Positions 1 to 11,211 of a stretch of DNA of 64,000 bases are shown here, piece after piece. The translations under genes were made by a program, and so were the position numbers. Below the pieces are notes generated by a model, which ran no database searches, was not told where the DNA came from, and saw nothing but the letters and a program-made list of their open reading frames with translations. Source of the stretch: Hyaloscypha bicolor E (lineage: Eukaryota > Ascomycota > Leotiomycetes > Helotiales > Hyaloscyphaceae); the NCBI RefSeq assembly GCF_002865645.1, contig NW_020194588.1, positions 474,079 to 538,078 of the forward strand. The letters are read 5' to 3'. How positions within the stretch are numbered: position 1 is the stretch's first letter; every line of letters begins with the position of its first letter.

Positions 1-1233
1 TGAATGAGTATGCACTGCCAGTGTAGTCATATATTGAGTACGTGCCGTCGATCCAGAGCTGTAGCTGTTCGGCCGCGTAAGTGGTGTTGTATCGAAGAAT
101 GTCAAATGATGTGAAGTTTGGCTTGACTTGATACGAGGTCTGAATGCGTATATGGTCTTGAAGATTCTCGCCAACTCCAGGGAGGTCGATTAGTTGCTTG
201 ATATTTGCAGCCGCAAGGATCGTCTTGTTCCCGATACCAGACATTTCAAGGAGACCAGGACTCAGAAACGAACCAGCAGAAAGGATGACTTCCAGATTGG
301 CATTGATCACAGTCCCATTTGTCAGCATCACTCCACTGGCATAGTAGCCGTGGGAGTCTCGCTTCAAGTTGATTTTTGCTACCGTAGTACCAGTCATGAT
401 CGCGAGGTTCCGGCCGGCGAGCGGGATATAGGCATTCGCGCTGTAGGACCTGTTGTAGTGGGTTGGGTCGATGCTACTTGGTGAGTACATAACTCCGAGA
501 GGATTGCCACCCATATACGCTTTATTTGTTTTGATACCGAGGCTGTTCAAAGTCGGAACCCATGGTTTCTGGTGCGCCGGGATGAAGCGATTGATCGTAC
601 CTCTCACTGGGCCATCGAAATTTATTCCATCTTCATCGTTGCCATACCATTTGGTGTTGAAACTGGTAAAGTTTTCTGCTCTGTTCATCATTCCTTCGAA
701 GGTATCAAAGCCCCAGCCGGGATTTCCAACCTCTTCCCAACCGTCATACTCGGTTGCTGATGACCTGTCATAGGTCATGAGGTTGAGGGCTGAGGACCCG
801 CCGAGGACTTTTCCTCTGCTCTGTGACAGGACTCTGTTCTTGAGTGCTGGCTGGGGGATAGTGGTGAAATTCCAATCATACTTGGTCGCAAGCGTCGAGC
901 CTTTCTTCCCAGGTACATTGATCCCAAGCTCATCGAAAGCCGCTGGTCCTGCCTCGATCAGGAGAATGTTAGAGTGATGTAAACCCTGGCTCAGCCTGGT
1001 CGCGAGAGCAACGCCAGCGGTACCTCCTCCGACAATTATCTGTATGGAATGGCTTGTCAACTGATATTTAATGCGACGATCCAATCCTTCATTGAGGCAG
1101 AAGAACTGATCGGAAGGTTACTTACATAATCGTACCCATTCCCGAGAGAAGCAGAATCCCTCGTCAGCGCCGTTCCAGTTCGAGTAGCATGGGTTGATGC
1201 CCCGAGGAGAATTGCCTTCACGATGAAGTTCAT
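1..1233 (-). CDS. GMC-family FAD oxidoreductase, secreted, partial (C-terminus beyond left edge)
   Basis: Two exons: 1233-1126 and 1039-1, with an intron at 1125-1040 (GTAAGT donor, ACAG acceptor). About 382 residues are present; the family usually has about 600, so the C-terminal substrate domain with the catalytic His lies off the window. Residues 1-16 look like a signal peptide. The FAD dinucleotide motif VGGGTAG follows directly across the splice junction (about residues 39-45), then an E-A-G ribose-binding segment. GMC signature 1 is seen as GKVLGGSSALNLM and signature 2 as AGSFLSPGLLEMSGIG. These enzymes oxidise alcohols or sugars, or act as aryl-alcohol or choline oxidases; the substrate cannot be told here. 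An alternative start at 1254 adds seven residues, but the start at 1233 puts the hydrophobic stretch at the N-terminus. Confidence 0.88.
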
Positions 1234-3060
1234 AGCCCTTCTGTTCGGTGGCAATGACAGTCTGTCACAGCCCGCTGTCTATCCTTCCCTTCACCCAAAC
1301 AACTTTTCAACTGATGACGGAATTTCTAGTGCAAATACCTAAGGAAAGACTCTCAGGTACCAGACGAAACGCAATCTAAACTGTAGATTTCTTTAGATTG
1401 ATCCGCTGCGGAGGCGGAGATGCGGGGTATTCAGACTTTATTGTCCGAACCAACAGTAGTCCCATTTTCCAAAATTATCAATCTGTGCCTGCATTTGGAA
1501 TTCTCAGGGTCAAAATACTGAACGAAAGCGTTCTGTTCTCCGTCGATGCATGGACGGCTGGAAACGTTTTTGGGTAAGTCCGGCTTGGTATTACAGGTCA
1601 GCCTGTAGGGAACGATCCCCGAATGCCATGAATTGGTACCGATGCTGACCTGCATACAAGTGGACGCTTCCCGGAAATTCTTCTTTCAATGAACACGCGG
1701 TTTGGGCAAGTCTCCCCGAAATGAAGATCCTGTTTGGAAGAAACTGTGACTGAGAAAGCTTTCTTTCTTTCAAGCGAGGAGAATTGTTTCGAATGTAAGC
1801 TGCGGTTCGTTGCCATGAAATGGGGATAAAACCCTCCCAATCAAGACTGAACAGCCGCATCCTTTGCTTGGCACAGAAAAGGCTATTTCGGGCCGCTCCC
1901 GATCTCGTTCTTATAATCCGATAAGTACTAGTACTGCATCTCTTAGAAGATGCTGTTTTCCAAGCGAGTGCAGGCGAAGTCCCGCCCCGGCAAAGGAGGT
2001 TCGAGCGACTCCTTCCACCCTACAGTCAAGACAGTATCAGAATGCTCCTCCTGATTTTTCATTCCCGACCTCCACTCCTGAGATCGTCTGCACAACCTGG
2101 TGAAAATTCTTTCAAATACGGAGGTACCTGCCCGCAAAGATGCAGACCCAATCGCAGCACTCCCTCCATTCTTCCATTGAGGCTAAATGATGGGCCGCCA
2201 AATTTTCCATGGGGCCATCTGCATCTTTAGTACAAGGGGTACTGGGCAGATTGAGAAGATGTTTCGCCGTTGTAGCCCCGCTTATCCGGAATCCTGGATG
2301 CCGCTCATCTAGAGTCTGTGTGTCAGTGCTGGATTCTCATCTTGCAAGTACCGACTCTCTTTTACCACGACGCATTTCAAATTTGTGTCCTTCCTCTTTT
2401 ATAATGGCTCTGTTTTGCATATCTAGTATTGAATCATTTATAGCGCTGTGTTCCTGTTTTGCTCCTCTGGCAATTGGATTCGTGGCTTTCGAAACTCCAA
2501 GACACGGGAGTCCTTTTACCTGAAGCGGGCTCGACGGGAAGCCAAGTCACTGTTCAAAATGACATGCCGCTGCACGCCACGCCAGGAGAAAAAATAAACG
2601 AGCTCCCCGGATGAGTTTGATACATCTCATTGGAGTCTCTAAGTCAACAGTTTAAACTGATCTATAGCATATGCAATGATCTTTAAACTTCCGAGAAAAC
2701 CATACACGCACCTATGTAAGGAGCTGTCAAGTTTAGGTGGAACGCGAGGTCCGTGTCGACTCGGTCGCCCAGCTATTTACCATCTTGTCTACTTATGAAA
2801 GGAAGATCCAGGTTCTCATTTTTCAAGCTTCCCGATGTCCACATTTTAAGCTTCAATGCTACTTCGTTCTGTTAGCGGCTAGGTTATAGGCACGTTGTCT
2901 CTAACCCCGTAACATCGCTAGTGCCCTGCCTCCTGAACCTTATATAGGACGTTAATGGTACTATTACCTTCAGCCCTACGTCGCATCCACAACATCCACA
3001 ATAGCATGAGAGCATAATTCGACGACATTCGTGTCTAACTACTCCGCGGTCACAATCCCC
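1234..3060. other. intergenic, no gene recognised
   Basis: Several short open frames exist on both strands, but none has recognisable motifs or good splice partners. It should hold the divergent promoters of the GMC oxidoreductase (minus) and the rhodopsin-like gene (plus). Confidence 0.5.
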
Positions 3061-4221
3061 ATGATGAACGTCAATGACCTCCCTCCCGAAAACGACGCCG
3101 GTCCCATTCTGATGTGGGTATCCGGCGTCCTGATGACCTTCATCATCATCATTACCGCTCTCCGCATCTTCGTCCGAATGAAGAATCGTATCGTCGGATG
3201 GGACGACGCTACGATCCTCGTAGCCGCCGCCCTCGCCGCCATAAGCCTCGGTTTTCAAAATCGAGCAACCCAAGTGCGGGAATGAAAAACACAGAATCTC
3301 CCTAACTCCGCACAATTACCAGACGATCAGTAAATACGGCTGGGCAGCGCAGATTCTTCTCTTTTCTGCAGTTGCCTTCCTGGAAGTCTCAATTTGTCTT
3401 TTGATATTGAGGATCAAAGATACGAGGGCGTTGAGGATGGTGGTTTGCAAAGTTATGGCGGGAGTATTGATAACGGATTTCGGATGGGTGATTATTTTGT
3501 TGGCGGAAATGCATCCGAGGGGGTCATCAGCAGCGTGCTGGCCGAATAAGATACGGATTTCTTCTATTTATGCTACGATTGGTATGTTCCCCTTACCGTT
3601 ATCCTGACTGAAGCTAACGCCGAGCGGCATATCCTGTCGTGACTGATCTGGTTCTCTCCCTCGTTCCCCTGTTTGTTGTTTGGAAAGTCAAGATTCCACT
3701 ACGGACTAAAATATGTGTTTGTGGTCTCATGAGTCCAGGTCTTGTGTTGTTCTTCCCATCCTTCCTTCCCCTTCCCGAACTTTGGTCTAATACAAACCAG
3801 CGCCACCGGCTTCGGCATCGCGCGAGCAGCCTCCCTCGGAATCCAAACCACCGATCTCTCCTAGATGTACTACATCGCGGCCATCTAGAGTCACATCGAA
3901 CTCTTCCTCGGCATCATAGCCGCCAACCTTACCCTCTCACGCGCCGTCTACCTCTTCTTTTTCGCACCCAATCACAACCGTCCGATCAGCTCGCAATACA
4001 CGCCGAACTCAGAAGCCCTTTCGCCTCGGTTCTCGTGTAGTAGGTTGAGGGGAGATTATGTGAGCAGGACGAATACGATTGTGGAGTATAATGGGAAGCG
4101 GGAGAGGACGATGACGAATCGGAGTAGCAATAGTGAGATTGAACTTGTGCCGGGGATTCAGAAGAAGACGGAGTTCTGCGTTAGTGAGGGCGAGGGAGAC
4201 AAGGGGAGTGAGAAGGTTTGA
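3061..4221 (+). pseudogene. rhodopsin-domain (PTH11-like) integral membrane protein, two in-frame stops
   Basis: Fungal seven-helix family often called rhodopsin-domain or SAT4-type proteins; function mostly unknown, plasma membrane. Exon 1 (3061-3273) gives an N-terminal segment, a first helix (GVLMTFIIIITALRIFVR) and the diagnostic WDDATILVAAALAAI. Exon 2 starts near 3323 (KYGWAAQILLF, then FLEVSICLLILRI), and exon 3 near 3645 (YPVVTDLVLSLVPLFVVWKV). A last exon near 3800 gives GFGIARAASLGIQTTDLS, then TAG (3862-3864), then YYIAAI, TAG (3886-3888), SHIELFLGIIAANL and a polar tail ending at 4219-4221. Both stops sit where the family usually has Trp (DLSW and AAIW), so each is a TGG to TAG change. 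The intron before the last exon has no good donor and the usual loop between helices 2 and 3 looks shortened. A decayed gene is most likely; sequencing error at two Trp codons is the alternative. Confidence 0.7.
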
Positions 4222-5177
4222 GAACGGAGAATAACATTGCCTTGAACAAGAACGACCTTGGATAACTCTCCGAGTTGCGCGAAACTCCTTGCGGACCTGA
4301 GCTATGAGCATGAGTCAGGACGCAATGGAAGGGGGAAGAATAACCTTGAAGAGGAGGTTCCTCATGAGCCACTGTTGGAATTAGAAGCAGAGTGGCGCGT
4401 GAAAAGAAGAGATCCTATATTGCAAGGGTCGGGACAGAGAAGGAAGGACAAGGAGGCATGATGTCCAAAGTTTACAACCTTGGGGGATTAGTTGGACGAA
4501 GCTGTAAAAGAACAGGTGGTGAAGAGGCTTGGACGGTCCCTCCTCTGACACTTGAAGTCAAGAAACGACTTAATAGGAGAATTTAATGCATCAATGATCT
4601 TGTTAAGGAATAACCTCCACTGTGATTTTGGGTATTTGTGGTTAATCGTTCGGCTGTCAGCGTACTAAGCGAGAAATCAGGTGAGAATTGCCGAACGATT
4701 ATTTAGAGCAGGAAAGTTTGCCTACAGTGAACAATGTGCTGATTGGCTCGCACGTCCATCGATCAGCCTTGTGTCTCTCGTGTTTTGGAGGCGTGACACT
4801 TCAGTGCTTCCTCGTAGCCTTGAGCCTGTCCCGACTCCCTTTTCGAAGAATGTACGCTTCTCGTGCGCGGCAACTCTCACCGATCCGAGAGGCCCAAGAT
4901 ATCCCAGCTGTCGATGCGACTTGAAGCGCGTGAGGGACGGCGTGGAGGGTTTGGGCCACTGGACTTCTTTTGAACATTCACTGACACCTTGAACAGATCT
5001 GCCAGAAGCTTCCTCCTTCAACACTCTGTCCATGGCATCGCCCAGTGCCTCCCAGCCATCCCCAGACCCATCAAAATGATCTCATCGAGTCATCGCCGCT
5101 CACGACCAGCTTTCGATACTCCGACCACTCGAGCAGCACATATCTCTTCCTTTTGATTTAGACAAATCGTGGACCAA
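4222..5177. other. intergenic, no gene recognised
   Basis: No frame in this stretch shows family motifs. It separates the rhodopsin-like relic from the first HET-domain relic. Confidence 0.45.
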
Positions 5178-7500
5178 ATGGCACAGTCCTTCCTTCAACA
5201 GTCGCGGTTGCATCTGGGTGCAGGTAGATTGTTACGCCAACTTTACCAGGGTAGCAAAGCTCTGTTCGAGCTTGTCGAAATTCACATCAACTCTCCAGCA
5301 GGATATCTTCTTACGGGCTTGACTTTCTTCCTGGCAGGCACCTTCCGGGGGCAATGGCTACTAGGGAACATGAAGCCAGAGTACTTCAAAATCCTTAGCA
5401 GCTCAAAACGAGACCCGCTAGAAGCAACAATCGTACACACCCAGCTGACGGATGGTTCTATTACACTGTGGTCCGTGTCAATACCTGCCACTAATACGGT
5501 CAACAAAATACGTCTTCTTGAATTGATGCCGCGAAGCCAAGCAAACCCCACCTCGGTCAATTGCAACTTTCATCATTTTTCACTCAAGGAGATCCAGCCT
5601 TATGTCTGTCCTACACGTGGGGCAAGGGTGCAAACAACACTCATTCGATCTGGATTAGTGTACGGCGGCTTCTCACATCCCGCAAGGTGTACAAAATGTT
5701 GTTTGATGTGGGTACGTGGAAGGCAGAACCTATCTTGATCTGGGTGGATGCTGTTTGTATCAATCAAGTCGACCTCGAAGAAAAGAACAGACAAAGTAGG
5801 CATGATGAAGCCGATCTTTTCATGGGCATATCTGTTGTAGTTTGGCTTGGCGATTCTGCAGATTCCGGGATTGCGATGGAGGTGATTGACGACGTCGATA
5901 TCACCATAGGCACTGCCTTGGCCGGTGTCACTCGTTCGGAGTACCTGGAAGAACATAAGGACTTGCCCAAAAAGGACACCAGCGGATATCGGGGTAAACC
6001 CATGTTAGAAGAAGTGCGCACGTCACTGAATGGCCTGCCAGGGCTGCCGAGTTTAATTCGAGAATGGATTTCGGGAAGAGTGTGATAGAGAACTTTTTCC
6101 CTCGCTGCCGAAGAGAGTTGTTCCAGAAGTATTCAGAACTTTGCAACCAACCCAAATTGGCGGCCTTGTTGAAGCTCCTCAGCAATCCTTGGTTTAACCG
6201 AGTCTGGGTCATTCAAGAAGTTGTGAACTCAACAGCGGTAATTGTCCGCTATGGACAACATCAGTTCCACTGGGATAAACTGGGCCAGGCTGTGATGGTA
6301 TTTCTCGACAACGAGGGCATATCCACTATGGCGCAAGCCCGAAAAGACTATGGCCATCACACTCTTGACGGACTTGAATCGGCCCAGCTTATGCATCATC
6401 TGAAATGATCTTTGGCATTCGAAACGTATCTGACATTGTCTACGGAGTAAGGTACTAGGGTCCACAGTCAAATCTCAAGCCACGGACCAAACAGACAAGG
6501 TACATGCACTGCTGGCTTTCTCCAACAATGGATCAACGCAATTCCTGGTACCAGATTATACGAAACTGGTAGTAGCAGTTTACACTGAAGTGGCACGACA
6601 TCTCTTAACAATTGGAGAGACATTTTTCTCCTTTAGATATGCGGGAGCAGGCTTATCGTGCAGCTTCAGACAAACGCGCTCCAAATACGGCTACACTTGG
6701 GCCCATTGTCAATGTGAAGGGAAGTGAGATTGATACTATTGTTCCATAGGGAGGTTGTTTGATACATCCAGTATCCACGCCTATGTCTCAGCTCTCAGCG
6801 ACAATGAGACCTTCAGCTATCAAAAATCTATCACATTTATAGAAGGTTTCTCTGACATTGTTCGATTTTTAGACGAGGCCGACGAAAGTTTGAAAGAGTT
6901 GGGAGACACCTATATCAATGGACAGCCAATTCAAGAAGCATTCTGGAGAACATTCTTGAGTGATAGGGTCATGCAAATCTGCCCTGCGCTTGATGAATAT
7001 GAGGAATTTATTCGGACGCTACCCAAATTTTACTGCAAACTTGTGTCGTATGCGACAGGAAGGGAGGAGAGTATCAGAGAAAGCCCAGAGTCTCCGGGTG
7101 AACCCCCAGATATACCAACCAAGAAGTTCCTCGAAGGGCTCAACAACGGCCGGGATGAAAGCAATGCGGCTATGTCCCAGTGGATCCCCGATGTTGCCTC
7201 TTCAGCAACGATCCGTGACCTCGCGACATTTAGTCCGAAAGCTGCACAGTTCTATTCGGCATTGCAAGCATTCGATCGAAAATTTTGCGTCACGTCTAAG
7301 GGGTACATTGGCTTGGTCCCACCATATACTGAGCTTGGAGACAAGGTGTGTCTTATCTACAGCGGAACGACACCATGTTTGCTTCGTGATGTTGGGAAAG
7401 AGAAGCATGCCTTGGTTGGGGAATGCTATCTGCATGGGATGATGAATGGCGAAATTTTGCCTGAGTCTGGTGATGAAACTTTGTTTTTCGTTGTGCTGAT
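5178..7500 (+). pseudogene. heterokaryon-incompatibility (HET) domain protein, broken by frameshifts
   Basis: The HET family mediates nonself recognition and programmed cell death on hyphal fusion. Pieces appear in the right order but in changing frames. 5178-5590 is an N-terminal region ending VNCNFHHFSLKE. From about 5600 a different frame gives LSYTWG and later ILIWVDAVCINQ. After NRQ (about 5793) the expected VGMMKPIF continues in another frame and returns near 5835 at VVVWLGDSADSG. 6064-6408 has NPWFNRVWVIQEV, again in another frame. About 6470-6610 has ATDQTDKVHALLAF and VPDYTKLVVAVYTEVARHLL. 6755-7500 has the usual C-terminal core GYIGLVPPYTELGDKV and LVGECYLHGMMNGE. Some switches could be introns, but the one or two base changes around 5590, 5793 and 5835 are not flanked by splice sites. 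I read it as an inactive allele or relic. Confidence 0.72.
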
Positions 7501-8444
7501 TGTGATCCAGCGTAAGATCCCAAGGGAACACGCAGTCGTGAACACATTTTTATGGTTGGAACGTACTGATTTTCAATTTTCAACAGGGAGTTTCTGCACA
7601 GCGAAATTCCCGTTTCATCAATTCTGGGCAAAATATTTCGTTTGATTTCGTGCTATCCGGTTTGGAAGTCAAGGGCATCCAGCGCAACCCCCATCTCCGC
7701 CTAAAGCCCGAATGCGATTGGACCTTGGTGATGCGCTATTATTCTTAAACGACGAATTGAAATGCCATCGGCAGGTTGGTGGTGACAGACATTACCAGAT
7801 TTGGAGCTTTCCACTGGTGCAGGGTTGTGCCTTACAGGCTGCCTATTACGGTGTTGCTCCGACGTCTATCGGACGTTGACAAGGCCACATGCCCGATCGT
7901 GCGTGCAGGTCCTTGCAAGGAATACTACTCTCACAGTTGCAATTGCACATAGAATACTTGAACAAACATCAAGCTTGTTGCAAGACCTTTCGGGATGGAG
8001 TTGAAAGAAGGGTATTCTTTTTAAAGTTTTTCAATTTGAATAATTATCTGCAGTGGACAGAGCTTCCCAAACCTTGTCTTCTCATTAATATTACCATTGC
8101 CGATCCCCACCTTTCCAGGGGTTGGCCCTACCCTTTCATCATCGCTCCGTATCTGATAAGCATTGTGGTGCTCCGTACTGAGATACTTTGCCTGCCAATT
8201 ACGGGCCTTCCTCCCAAAGCTTGTCTTCTTCTGGCAGTTGCTACCCTGGCCTCGCTGTGAATGGTATCCTGCTCATGAGCCTGGGCTTGCCATTTGTCTC
8301 CGCACGCAGCGGACTGCCCCGCTATGACAGCTCTGCAGTGAGGTCTTCACCGCAGACAAAAAGACAAATGCCCCAGAAAAAAAGCTCTCCAAGGTTGGCT
8401 GCGCTTTTTCATCTCCTTCAACTCTCTCTCCGGCCTGCTTCAAG
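7501..8444. other. intergenic / 3' remains of the HET relic
   Basis: Short frames only. The first part may be the degraded tail of the upstream HET gene; the last part is pyrimidine-rich and should hold the promoter and leader of the protease at 8445. Confidence 0.4.
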
Positions 8445-10619
8445 ATGAAGTCTATATTCTTATCCGCGGTTTTTGTTGCTTTGCTCAACAATTGTGGTGC
8501 AGCTCCAACTCCTGCAAGTTATGCGGTCCATGAAAAGCGAGCTTCGTCCCCAAGGCGCTGGAATCGAGGCGAGCGCGTCGATGGGGAAGCTATCTTGCCA
8601 ATTCGCATTGGGTTGGCTCAGAATAGTCTGGAAGATGCAGAGATCCATCTCATGGACGTGTAAGTTTGATCCTCAGTTTCTCCCTTCTAGTAGGATTGTG
8701 CAGCTCCGAGACAATACCCTAACACTTCACAGTTCTTACCCATCCTCTCCAAACTTTGGCAAGCATTGGACTCAGGAACAGGTTCACGAGATGTTCGCCC
8801 CATCTGAGAAATCAGTTCAAGCTGTGCGCGATTGGTTGGTTGCCTCCGGCATCGAAGATGATGCCATCGTCAATTCTGAGGATAAAGGGTGGCTTGCTTT
8901 TGACATCCCTGCGCGGCAGGCCGAGGATCTTTTCCAAACCGTATACCACGAACACGTCCATTCAACTTCGGGACAGCTCAGAGTTGGTTGTGACGAGTAG
9001 GTTGCGCCTTGTAGAAAACCTCTAGGCTTTGCTAATTATTTGCAGATACTCCCTACCGTCTCATATTCGAGATCACGTTGATTACATCCTGCCCGGTGTC
9101 AAACATTCAGCCTCGTTGAGAAAGACTGAAGTCAAAAGATCTGAAGTTAAGAGATCTGCCCACAATCACCTCGGGCCTAAAAAAGCACCTTGGAATCCCC
9201 ACCCCTCCTGGTCGATGCCACCTGGAGCTGGAAAACTCCCACCAAACCTCCAAAATTGTGGTGTAAACATCACTCCAGTTTGCATCAAGGCGCTTTATCA
9301 AATCCCAAATGCTTACCTGAAGGGCGATGTCAACCAGATGGGTTTGTATGAGAGTGGCGATGTGTATTCACAGGAAGATCTGGACTTGTTTTTCGCCGCT
9401 TATGCACGGAATGTCCCACAAGGCACTCATCCGAAGCTGGACTCGATTGACGGGGGAGTGGCACCAGAGCCTGTGACAAGTGAGTATGTTACTGGAGAGT
9501 CAGATATAGACATGGATCTTGCATTCTCTCTGATTTATGTAAGTTCAGTCCTTCCCATGACTTCTGCCCCGAAGCTGACAATTAAAGCCACAAAATATCA
9601 CCTTGTATCAAGTCGACGATTTCGTTGAAGCCTTCACGGACGGTGGCTTCAACACTTTTCTCGACGCTCTCGACGGTTCTTACTGCACGTACACAGCATA
9701 CGGGATAACAGGCGACTCCCCAGGCATCGACGCCACCTACCCCGACCCAGCAGATGGAGGATACAAAGGACCCCTCGCCTGCGGAACCTACAAGCCTGCC
9801 CGCGTAATCAGCGTCTCCTACGGTGTCTCGGAGTACGATGCCCCAGTAAACTACACCCGCCGCCAATGCAACGAATTCCTCAAGCTCGGCCTACAAGGCC
9901 ACACATTCGTATGGGCCTCCGGCGATTACGGCGTCGCTTCTTTCCCCGGCGACGACTCCGCAAATGGGTGCTTAGGCAATGCCTCCCAAGTCTACAACCC
10001 GTCCTTCCCGACCTGTCCTTGGGTACTCAACGTTGGAGCTACACGTCTCTACGATTACCAAACAGTCAACGACCCTGAATCTGCTATGCAAGCCAATCTC
10101 GGCGTGGGCTTCGAACTCTTCGCTTCCGCCGGCGGCTTCGCAAACTACTTCCCCGTTCCCGACTACCAAAAGTCCGCCGTATCAAACTACTTCAGCTCCC
10201 ACGAGCCAGGTCTACCATACTACTATGCCAATGACCAAGCAACGAACATCGGCGCCAACGGCGGCTTCTACAACCGTGCCGGCCGCGGCTTCCCCGACGT
10301 GTCCGCCAATGGCGCAGAACTGCTCGCATTCGTAGGAGGCTCGTTGGGGCATTGGTTCGGCACGTCGCTGTCGGCGCCCATTTGGGGGAGCGTGATCACG
10401 CTTATTAATGAGGAGAGAACGGTTAGGGGCAAGGGCCCGGTGGGATTTGTTAATCCGGTGTTGTATGCGAATTCCTGGGCGCTGAATGATATTAAGAATG
10501 GGAGTAATCCGGGGTGTGGGAGTAAGGGGTTCGCTGCGGTGAGTGGCTGGGATCCAGTTACGGGCTTGGGAACGCCGAGTTTTCCGAGGCTGTTGGAGTT
10601 GTTTTTGGGCTTGCCGTAA
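8445..10619 (+). CDS. sedolisin (peptidase family S53), tripeptidyl-peptidase-like, secreted
   Basis: Four exons: 8445-8659, 8733-8996, 9046-9538 and 9588-10619. All junctions are GT..AG and frame-preserving, giving 667 residues, normal for a fungal prepro-sedolisin. A signal peptide covers about residues 1-19 (MKSIFLSAVFVALLNNCGA). The activation prodomain carries the usual NFGKHWTQEQVHEMFAPS. The catalytic Glu and Asp are seen in GESDIDMDLA (E311 and D315), the oxyanion Asp in ASGDYGV (D437) and the nucleophile in GTSLSAP (Ser about 584). The C-terminal calcium-site region reads NDIKNGSNPGCG ... GWDPVTGLGTP. Sedolisins are acid serine-carboxyl proteases that remove peptides from extracellular protein. 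No damage is visible. Exo- (TPP) versus endo-activity cannot be decided from the sequence. Confidence 0.93.
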
Positions 10620-10969
10620 TGGGTGGGGTTGAGGAGGAGTATATACGCTTGTAATGAATGATCTTGACTTCATCAAGCTTGATACGCCTCAGGTGCTCTC
10701 AAGCTTGCAGACAAGGGTTGTGCGAGGGCCGAATGCTTGATACCATGGAAGGAAGGAATGGGCTGAGAAACCACACACTTCTTCAGCGCATCGTGTTATA
10801 TATTGTCTTCTACGCTACTACTCTTCGTCTCAACCCTGTTTCCCTTCGTCTCTATATATTCCACCACGTGGAGCGACCGCTCTTCCCCCACCACCGAGCA
10901 AGTTGACTCCACGCCATGTACCGCAGGTCTCTTCTATCAAAAGCTACCCATAATAGCACTCTAAGCACA
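10620..10969. other. intergenic, convergent 3' regions
   Basis: Lies between the sedolisin stop and the 3' end of the small minus-strand ORF. No further coding signal seen. Confidence 0.4.
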
Positions 10970-11211
10970 CTAATAAAAGTACAGCGGCTCGGGCGGTATG
11001 GGTGCACCGCAGTACGAATCATTGACGTAATCATAGAAACCCATCCTTCCACATCTGGTGCAGAACCAGTTGCTGTCTACCAGGAAGCTGGGGTTTGAGG
11101 ACTTGATTGAAGGAGAAGGAGTGTGGAGAAGAAAGAGAATATGTATAGACTTATGGTTACCCTATCAAAGCGTATAGACTTTGAACTACATTTTGAATAA
11201 TTTCGTGCCAT
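10970..11211 (-). CDS. candidate small protein with Cys-x2-Cys motif (about 60 aa, spliced)
   Basis: I do not recognise a family. Exon 1 (11211-11161) encodes MARNYSKCSSKSIRFDR. The intron (11160-11102) starts GTAACC, is pyrimidine-rich and ends CAAG. Exon 2 (11101-10970) encodes a segment containing SNWFCTRCGRMGFYDYVND, then SYCGAPIPPEP and a stop. The spacing of the three Cys (C-x2-C-x14-C) suggests a small zinc-ribbon or knuckle. The frame is kept across a plausible intron and composition is protein-like, unlike neighbouring frames. It could still be chance, or the tail of a longer gene whose upstream exons I did not find. Confidence 0.4.

Noticed and set aside
3639..4040. Plus-strand frame at 3639-4040 as a separate gene
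   Set aside because: Its first part is exon 3 of the rhodopsin-like gene; the rest is out of frame with the conserved GFGIARAASLG segment.
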